A stretch of DNA of 64,000 nucleotides from Aurantiacibacter suaedae. Its GTDB lineage: Bacteria; Pseudomonadota; Alphaproteobacteria; Sphingomonadales; Sphingomonadaceae. The position numbers and the translations under genes are program-made. Under the pieces are notes generated by a model. It was not told where the DNA came from. It saw only the letters and a program-made list of their open reading frames with translations, and did not search any database. Location of the stretch: positions 682,948-746,947 of the forward strand of contig NZ_SKCG01000002.1 in the NCBI RefSeq assembly GCF_005434915.1, in the 5' to 3' direction. Below, piece by piece: positions 58,795-64,000 of this stretch. Each line of letters opens with the position of its first letter. Position 1 is the stretch's first letter.

Positions 58795-59691
58795 CTAGCG
58801 GAGTTTGCGCGCGACCTTCGCCGCCAGCTTGCGGGCCGCATACCTAGCGCGGATCGCGGCGCGGCGTGATGCGGGCAAGCGCTTGCCGCGCGCCAGTTCC
58901 TTCACCGCTATGCGATAGGCCGGATGGTCGATCCATTCGCCGCAGAAGTGTACAATTGCCGGCTCTACCAGCGCGCCCTCTTTTACGAACCGGCATTCGC
59001 CGCCGAGGACGTCGAGGTGAATCGGCCCGGTCGAGTTGAGCGGGGTCCGCATCAGGCGTCCATGGTCGTTGTAGAGGTCCGTGACGCCAAGCTTCGCCAT
59101 GGCGAGGCCGAACAGGGTTTCTTCCCCCGGGCCGGCAGAGTCGAAGTCGAGAATGCCCAGCTCGGTTTGCCGCGCGCGCATTTCCTCGGCCGTGGTGAAC
59201 ACAGCCTCTGCCTCGGCGCTCTTGCGGAAGAAATAGACGCCGCCATTGAATTTGGGGAAGCACTCGCCGCCGACCAATTGCACGGCCTTGCCTACGTCTT
59301 CGAGCCAGAGATCGCTGTCTCCGGCGCGCAGGTAGGTGTTGACCACGGGCGAAAACGTATGTTGCCTGATCTGCTCGATCTCCGGCGAGCAGTCGCGCGT
59401 GAGCAGGCAGTCGGAGTCGATGAACAGGGTCTCTTCGAACGGAGAGTACTTGTAGATCAACGTCTTGAGCACGGTCCCGGCGAGTTTGTAATCGTCCATC
59501 ACGATCTGGCTATCGAATGGCGCGCAGGGCTCCTTGCGGTCGGTCACCAGAACGATCGGCTGGTCGGGCATATGATGCTTGACCGACCGCGCGAGCGACA
59601 CGGCCTGATCGATATATTTCTGCCGGCCGTAAGCCATGGTGATGAAGCCGACTTTTGATTGCGTTGGCGCTGTCAACTGGCCATTCCCCAT
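58795..59691 (-). CDS. Glycosyltransferase-like protein, nucleotide-sugar type
   Basis: 298 residues. The start is ATG 59691. A GT-A fold is suggested by GFITMAYGRQKYIDQAVSLARS, TLFIDSDCLLTRDC (a DxD metal motif), PKFNGGVYFFRKS and VHFCGEWIDHPAYR, with a basic helical C-terminus. It resembles GT8-like or capsule transferases but is not assigned to a family. It is divergent from the next glycosyltransferase. Confidence 0.8.
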   Translation of the reverse strand: MGNGQLTAPTQSKVGFITMAYGRQKYIDQAVSLARSVKHHMPDQPIVLVTDRKEPCAPFDSQIVMDDYKLAGTVLKTLIYKYSPFEETLFIDSDCLLTRDCSPEIEQIRQHTFSPVVNTYLRAGDSDLWLEDVGKAVQLVGGECFPKFNGGVYFFRKSAEAEAVFTTAEEMRARQTELGILDFDSAGPGEETLFGLAMAKLGVTDLYNDHGRLMRTPLNSTGPIHLDVLGGECRFVKEGALVEPAIVHFCGEWIDHPAYRIAVKELARGKRLPASRRAAIRARYAARKLAAKVARKLR

Positions 59692-59792
59692 AATGTGCCG
59701 AACCAGAACGTGCAGCTTACGGCTGCGCGCATAACAAACAGTGCTGGGATAAGCGACAATTGCGATGAAGACGAGGGCGAAAGAAACGAGCC

Positions 59793-60683
59793 ATGCGCGG
59801 CGTCTACAGGCTTAAGCAGATATATCGCCACCTTCGCGCCCGGTATCTGCGTGGCCGCGCGCGGCGCAGGGTCGCGCGCTTTCCGCGAGTGAAGGCGGCG
59901 CGCGCGCATAGTTTGCCCGCGCCCCTGGTGGTTACGGTCACCTCTTATCCGCCCCGCTTCGCCGCGCTGGGCAATACACTTCGCAGTCTGCTCGATCAGG
60001 AAGTGCGCGCGGACCGCGTTGAGCTGTGGATTGCCGAGCATGACCTCGATCAGCTTTCGCGCGATATCCGCGATCTCGAAGGTTACGGTCTGGCGATCAG
60101 GCCATGCCGCGATCTGCGTTCTTACAAAAAGCTGATACCCGCGCTGGAGCAGGAGCCCGGCAATTTCTACGTCACGGCTGACGATGACGTCTATTACCCT
60201 CCCGAATGGTTGGGGCATCTGGTCGCCGCGGCGCAAAGGCATCCGGATGAGGTGATCGCCGCGCGGGCGCATCTGGCGTTCATGCGCAAAGACAGGAAGC
60301 TTGCTCCCTATGCCGAATGGGAGCTTGCAACCGCGCGCGAAAGTGTCGGTGAAGAGCTGGGCTTTCTGTTCCCCACCGGCGTGGGAGGGGTTCTCTATCC
60401 GCCCGGGTGCTTCGATCCGAAGGTGTTCGACGAGGCCACGTTCATGGAGCTGTGCCCGCGCGGAGACGACATCTGGTTCTTCTGGATGGCGCGGCGGGCG
60501 GGCACCCGGCATCGCCGCATCCCAGAATGGTTCGACGTGGTGGAATGGCCGCAAACGCAGGAGGTCGCCTTGTACAACGACAATCTTCTGTCCGATGGGA
60601 ACGACCGCCAGATCGCAGCGATGGAGCGCCGCTTCGGGCCGGTTCCCGATCTGGACGGCAAGCGCAGGACCTTTGCCAAGTGA
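59793..60683 (+). CDS. Glycosyltransferase-like protein with ADDD motif
   Basis: 296 residues. A basic N-terminus (RARRRVARF) leads into VVTVTSYPPRFAALGNTLRSLLDQ, an unusual GT-A start, then FYVTADDDVYYPPEWL with the metal motif, and PRGDDIWFFWMA. The stop overlaps the GTG start of the next gene (GTGA), so translation is coupled. The acceptor is unknown. Confidence 0.82.
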   Translation: MRGVYRLKQIYRHLRARYLRGRARRRVARFPRVKAARAHSLPAPLVVTVTSYPPRFAALGNTLRSLLDQEVRADRVELWIAEHDLDQLSRDIRDLEGYGLAIRPCRDLRSYKKLIPALEQEPGNFYVTADDDVYYPPEWLGHLVAAAQRHPDEVIAARAHLAFMRKDRKLAPYAEWELATARESVGEELGFLFPTGVGGVLYPPGCFDPKVFDEATFMELCPRGDDIWFFWMARRAGTRHRRIPEWFDVVEWPQTQEVALYNDNLLSDGNDRQIAAMERRFGPVPDLDGKRRTFAK

Positions 60684-61897
60684 CCCGCATCAGCTTCATC
60701 ATGCCGACGTTCAACCGCGGCCATTTCATCGCAGAATCGATCCGCTCGATCACCTCGCAGATGGACATCGACGACGAATTGCTGGTGGTCGATGATGGAT
60801 CGACCGACGATACCCCGCAGGTGTTGCAGTCGCTGGACGAGCCTTTCGATCATATCCGGCAGGAGAACGCGGGAAAGTCTGTCGCGCTTAACCGTGGCAT
60901 GGCCCGCACCTCGGGCCGCTACGTGTGGATCTGCGACGACGATGACATCCTTTATCCAGGCGCGGTGGAGCGGCTGTTCACGCGCTTGGAGGGCAGTCAG
61001 GCCGGCTTCGTATTCGGCCGCTATACCCGCTTTCGCGAGGTCGAGGGGCAACGCGAAGAGTTCGGCACCGGCTACTGGCCCGATCTTTCGCAAGGCTCAC
61101 TGGCGCGCCATATCCTTGAAGACTCGTTCGTCATGCACAACGCCTCGCTCGTGCGGCGCAGCGCCTACGAGCAGGTCGGCCCCTTTGACGAGACCATGCT
61201 GCGTTCGCTCGACTACGAAATGTTCGTGCGCTTGGCGGCGCAGGTTCCGTGCGCCTTTGAGGACGCGATGATCTTCGGCCAGCGCAAGCACGAAGGTGCA
61301 CGCGGACCGAGCAAGGTGCTGCATGCGGCTGGCGAATCCGACAGTGTGTGGAAGGAGTTCGACCGGCGCATCTTCGTGAAGCTTCGCGAGGCCGCCGGCC
61401 TTTCGCTGTTCGAGGCGATGTACCGCGCCGACGATTCGCAGGCTCTGCGCCGTGCAGCCCTGCTGCAGCGCGCCTGCATTATGGCCCGGCACGATCTGTG
61501 GGACGAGGCGCTCGACGATTTCGAGCATGCGGCGCAGGCCAGCGCGCGGCCGCTATCTGCGTGCGAGCGCGCTATCTGTCGCCGCAGCGTGAGCGGCAAG
61601 CACGGCTTTGGCGGAGTGCTCGAACAGCCCCATCTGGCGCGGTTCACAGCGCTCTATCGCAGCGCCGGTGCAGGCGGCGCCATTGCGCGCGCGGTGCTTG
61701 ACGGGCTGGTATGGCGCCTTCGCGCACCGGAGGCCGAGCCGCGTCGGCAGGTGCTCGCGCTGCTGTCGCAGGTCGGCGGCGTCAGCGGTCTGCCCCGGCT
61801 GTTGTTGCGGCGGGCGCTTTCCTCTCGCAGCGCGCCGGCGGGGGCGCCGCAGGTGGAAGAGCGGAGTGATATCGACCTGCCTCAGGTGCAGACCTAG
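60680..61897 (+). CDS. Glycosyltransferase family 2 protein
   Basis: 405 residues from GTG 60680 (TRISFIMPTFNRGHFI). The GT2 core has VVDDGSTDDTPQVL, the DDDD metal site in WICDDDDILYPGA, and a C-terminal helical extension of about 150 residues with Ala/Arg-rich segments that the family core does not need. It would add a hexose to a lipid carrier or glycan. Its 3' end overlaps the convergent GMC gene by 4 bp. Confidence 0.9.
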   Translation: MTRISFIMPTFNRGHFIAESIRSITSQMDIDDELLVVDDGSTDDTPQVLQSLDEPFDHIRQENAGKSVALNRGMARTSGRYVWICDDDDILYPGAVERLFTRLEGSQAGFVFGRYTRFREVEGQREEFGTGYWPDLSQGSLARHILEDSFVMHNASLVRRSAYEQVGPFDETMLRSLDYEMFVRLAAQVPCAFEDAMIFGQRKHEGARGPSKVLHAAGESDSVWKEFDRRIFVKLREAAGLSLFEAMYRADDSQALRRAALLQRACIMARHDLWDEALDDFEHAAQASARPLSACERAICRRSVSGKHGFGGVLEQPHLARFTALYRSAGAGGAIARAVLDGLVWRLRAPEAEPRRQVLALLSQVGGVSGLPRLLLRRALSSRSAPAGAPQVEERSDIDLPQVQT

Positions 61898-63381
61898 CGC
61901 GCGCTGCTGACCTTCCCGAGGTGATGTGCCAGCCGATTGGCCAGCGCCATGATTGTCAGCGTCGGGTTGGCGTGTCCGCCGGTTGAAAACACCGAGCCGC
62001 CCACGACCCACAGGTTGGCCGTGCCATGCACTTTCAGGTCGCGATCGACTACGCCGGTGGCGGCACTGTCACTCATGCGCGTGCCGCCGAGCTGGTGCAG
62101 CGTGTCGCGTCGGCAGTGGGACGAAATGGCATCCGGGCTTATTTCCTGACACTCATCCAGAAGCCCCAACTCGTGCCGCTGCAGGAACCGCCCGAAAGCG
62201 CGCATGGCCTCGAATCCGGTTCGCCGGTCGACCTCGTCGATCACCCAATGGACGAGCGCGCGCGGTTGTCCGTATTTGTCTTTCTGCTCAGCGAGGCTGA
62301 TAAAGCTTGAAGGCGATACGGCCTGCTCGGTATCGATTTCGACCATTACCTTGGCACGGCGAAGGTGCGGCGTTCGGCCCAGCAGCCTGCCCATGATGCT
62401 GGGCGTCCAGTCGAGCGGTGAAAGGCCGCGTTCGGGAACATAGCGCAGGATTATCGAGGCATTCCCCACTTTCTTCTCACGCGCGAACGCGGGTTCAAGC
62501 GAGAGGCCGAACTCCTGCGAATTGTGGCCCGGTTTGTGGAAAATATTGAGCATGCGCTGGAGCGGGTGGAACTGCCCGGGATCGCTGCGCACGCTGCCCG
62601 CATCGAGGCGCAGGTGCTGCATGAAGCCGCGACCGAGCCACGCGCGGACCTTGCCAAGCGCCGCCGGGTTGGCGCGATCGTGCGCCAGCAGCAACCGGCA
62701 GGTTTCCACACACCCGCTGGCAATGACGAAGCGCCGGGCCTTGATCGTGCGCATCCGGTTCGCTCGGTCGATGACCTTGAGGGCGCGAACTGCCTCTCCC
62801 TCCTGCACGACATCCACACAGTGGGCGCCGTAGATCAGGTGCTTGCCGGGCCGTGTGAATTCGCCTCTGAACTTTTTGCCGAAGCGAACCATGCCGCCAG
62901 GCTTGCGGTCGGCAAACAGCCAGGTGCAGTGGCGCAGTTCGCGATCGTGTCGCGTGGCTTCGCCGAGGGGCATGTGATTGGCAAAGCGCGGGTTTTCGGT
63001 CTCGTCTATGCCAAGCAGCCGCAGCGCTTCTGCGTAGTGGTCATCCAGATCATGCCGGGCGATCGGCCAGCCGGCCTCGGCGATCCATTCGCGATCCTCG
63101 AAGTCGTAGTCGTCGAGCGCGATACAACGGCCGGACCAGCGCAGCGATGCGCCGCCAACGCCGCGCAATCTGACCGAATCGATATCTGTCGGTTCTCCGG
63201 AGTTGATGGAATGAAATTCACGATGGTTTTTGAGATCCAGGTCCCAATGCCCGCTTTCGATCACCACGCAATCGCTGTTGAGTTTCGAAGCGAGCGTCAG
63301 CCCCGCCGGACCTGAACCAAGGATCGCCACATCGGTTTCGATGTCTGTCTCGGGCAAATCCCGTGCATCGAAGATGCTCAC
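61894..63381 (-). CDS. GMC-type FAD oxidoreductase
   Basis: 495 residues from GTG 63381, overlapping the upstream glycosyltransferase stop as GTGA. The FAD-binding GSGPAGLTLASKL is at 22-34, with ESGHWD, GVGGASLRWSGRCI and the C-terminal GGTRMSDS plus GGSVFSTGGHANPTLTIMAL, the active-site region of GMC enzymes. It oxidises an alcohol or sugar. Its place inside a glycosyltransferase cluster suggests it modifies a glycan intermediate. Confidence 0.92.
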   Translation of the reverse strand: MSIFDARDLPETDIETDVAILGSGPAGLTLASKLNSDCVVIESGHWDLDLKNHREFHSINSGEPTDIDSVRLRGVGGASLRWSGRCIALDDYDFEDREWIAEAGWPIARHDLDDHYAEALRLLGIDETENPRFANHMPLGEATRHDRELRHCTWLFADRKPGGMVRFGKKFRGEFTRPGKHLIYGAHCVDVVQEGEAVRALKVIDRANRMRTIKARRFVIASGCVETCRLLLAHDRANPAALGKVRAWLGRGFMQHLRLDAGSVRSDPGQFHPLQRMLNIFHKPGHNSQEFGLSLEPAFAREKKVGNASIILRYVPERGLSPLDWTPSIMGRLLGRTPHLRRAKVMVEIDTEQAVSPSSFISLAEQKDKYGQPRALVHWVIDEVDRRTGFEAMRAFGRFLQRHELGLLDECQEISPDAISSHCRRDTLHQLGGTRMSDSAATGVVDRDLKVHGTANLWVVGGSVFSTGGHANPTLTIMALANRLAHHLGKVSSAR

Positions 63382-64000
63382 CGACACAGGTCTCCGAATT
63401 GGGATGAGGTGATTAAAGGGCGATGCCGTGGCACGGGAACCTGGGGGCCGGGAAAGCGATCGGCCAGCAGCGCCTTGATGGCGGAAGGGTGTGTGCCCAG
63501 TTGCCACAGCGCCTTCGGCAGCTTGCCATAGCGCCGCAGTTCGAGGATTTCGCGGTAGACGATTTTCTCCGACAGATGCTGCGCATGCCGTTCCAGTGCC
63601 GCACGCTCAGCGTGGGTCAGGTCGAAGTCGCGGCCGATGGCGAGGGAGGCGTCGCGCATCGCTCTGAGATGGGCCACCGAATGCGCCGAGCTGAGCGAAT
63701 CGGCGCGCTGGAGGGCGGCGTATCCGCAATGCTCGAGCAAGGTGAAGCGCGCGCCGAGCGCCAGCATCCGGGCATAGAGCACGAAGTCTTCGCCCAGGCG
63801 GCACGTCTCGTCGAAGCGAAGGTCGTGCGCATCGAGGAAAGTCCGCTTCACCACCGGTTTGAGGAAGCCCAGCTCGGTCCGGTTGCTGCGTCGACCGCCG
63901 ATGTTACGATCGACGAAGGTTTCGAAGTCGATCACGCAGGAGCGTTCGCTCTGCTGGTGCGTATCGAGCGACCTGTCCTGATTTTCCGGGTCCATGCTGA
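63378..64000 (-). CDS. Glycosyltransferase family 2, partial (5' end outside window)
   Basis: The frame is open at the right edge, so the visible 207 or so codons are the C-terminal half. RSNRTELGFLKPVVKRTFL, RFDETCRLGEDFVLYARMLALGARF and AERAALERH are typical of the distal half of GT2 proteins in sphingomonad polysaccharide loci. The catalytic N-terminus lies outside the window; an internal ATG at 63995 is unlikely to be the start. The stop overlaps the GMC start as GTGA. Confidence 0.82.
   Translation of the reverse strand, partial: SMDPENQDRSLDTHQQSERSCVIDFETFVDRNIGGRRSNRTELGFLKPVVKRTFLDAHDLRFDETCRLGEDFVLYARMLALGARFTLLEHCGYAALQRADSLSSAHSVAHLRAMRDASLAIGRDFDLTHAERAALERHAQHLSEKIVYREILELRRYGKLPKALWQLGTHPSAIKALLADRFPGPQVPVPRHRPLITSSQFGDLCR

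Overview
The window looks like chromosome from a marine or freshwater alphaproteobacterium of the order Sphingomonadales, most likely an Erythrobacteraceae-type genus. Coding DNA is mostly very GC-rich, so it throws long antisense shadow frames. Signs of the order are the rnd-lptC-lptA run, an exosortase of the small XrtV-like kind with its own EpsI and accessory protein, a PEP-CTERM substrate with a Trp after the PEP box, a fused PabB-PabC, and a fused CysN-CysC. No rRNA, tRNA, insertion sequence, prophage or CRISPR array was seen.

Layout. 1-5.2 kb: a visibly AT-richer block of leftward glycosyltransferase genes, including a FkbM methyltransferase / coiled coil / DUF4214 / glycosyltransferase fusion, abutting the 3' end of lptA. 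5.4-16.5 kb: core genes (lptA, lptC, rnd, ung, gltD, gltB) and a large acidic membrane protein. 16.5-19.4 kb: two exosortase-associated polysaccharide genes (a glycosyltransferase and an O-antigen-ligase-like polymerase/ligase). 19.4-33.5 kb: phaZ, an ABC exporter, an M13 peptidase, uppP, two small lipoproteins, recQ, an SPFH / ribbon-helix-helix / membrane-protein operon, a secreted beta-helix protein, a DksA-like zinc protein, and the xthA-ribA-acetyltransferase operon. 33.5-46 kb: lolA, rpmG, arfB, an RluA-type synthase, an aminotransferase, pabBC, a HerA-like ATPase, an EF-hand / response regulator / histidine kinase operon, a cupin and a Xaa-Pro aminopeptidase. 46-58.4 kb: cysD-cysNC runs straight into exosortase, EpsI, an antisense accessory gene, an EpsD-like lipoprotein, an unknown membrane protein and a retropepsin-like protease. 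Facing them leftward are the PEP-CTERM protein, a priming sugar transferase, a small membrane protein, a beta-barrel outer membrane protein and a Wzc-type tyrosine kinase. 58.8-64 kb: further glycosyltransferases and a GMC oxidoreductase, with the last gene running off the right edge.

How it fits together. The left edge, 16.5-19.4 kb and 48.9-64 kb together look like a dispersed machine that builds, polymerises, exports and decorates an extracellular polysaccharide and sorts at least one PEP-CTERM protein. UppP (lipid carrier recycling), the priming transferase, Wzc-like kinase, beta-barrel protein and O-ligase form the export core. The sulfate-activation genes lie 3 bp ahead of the exosortase and may be co-transcribed with it. 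Many gene pairs overlap by 4 nt (ATGA, GTGA, and once CTGA), which points to translational coupling. Several intergenic elements (repeated TGCA-rich sites, perfect palindromes, ribosome-site-blocking hairpins) look regulatory and are listed as sites and findings.
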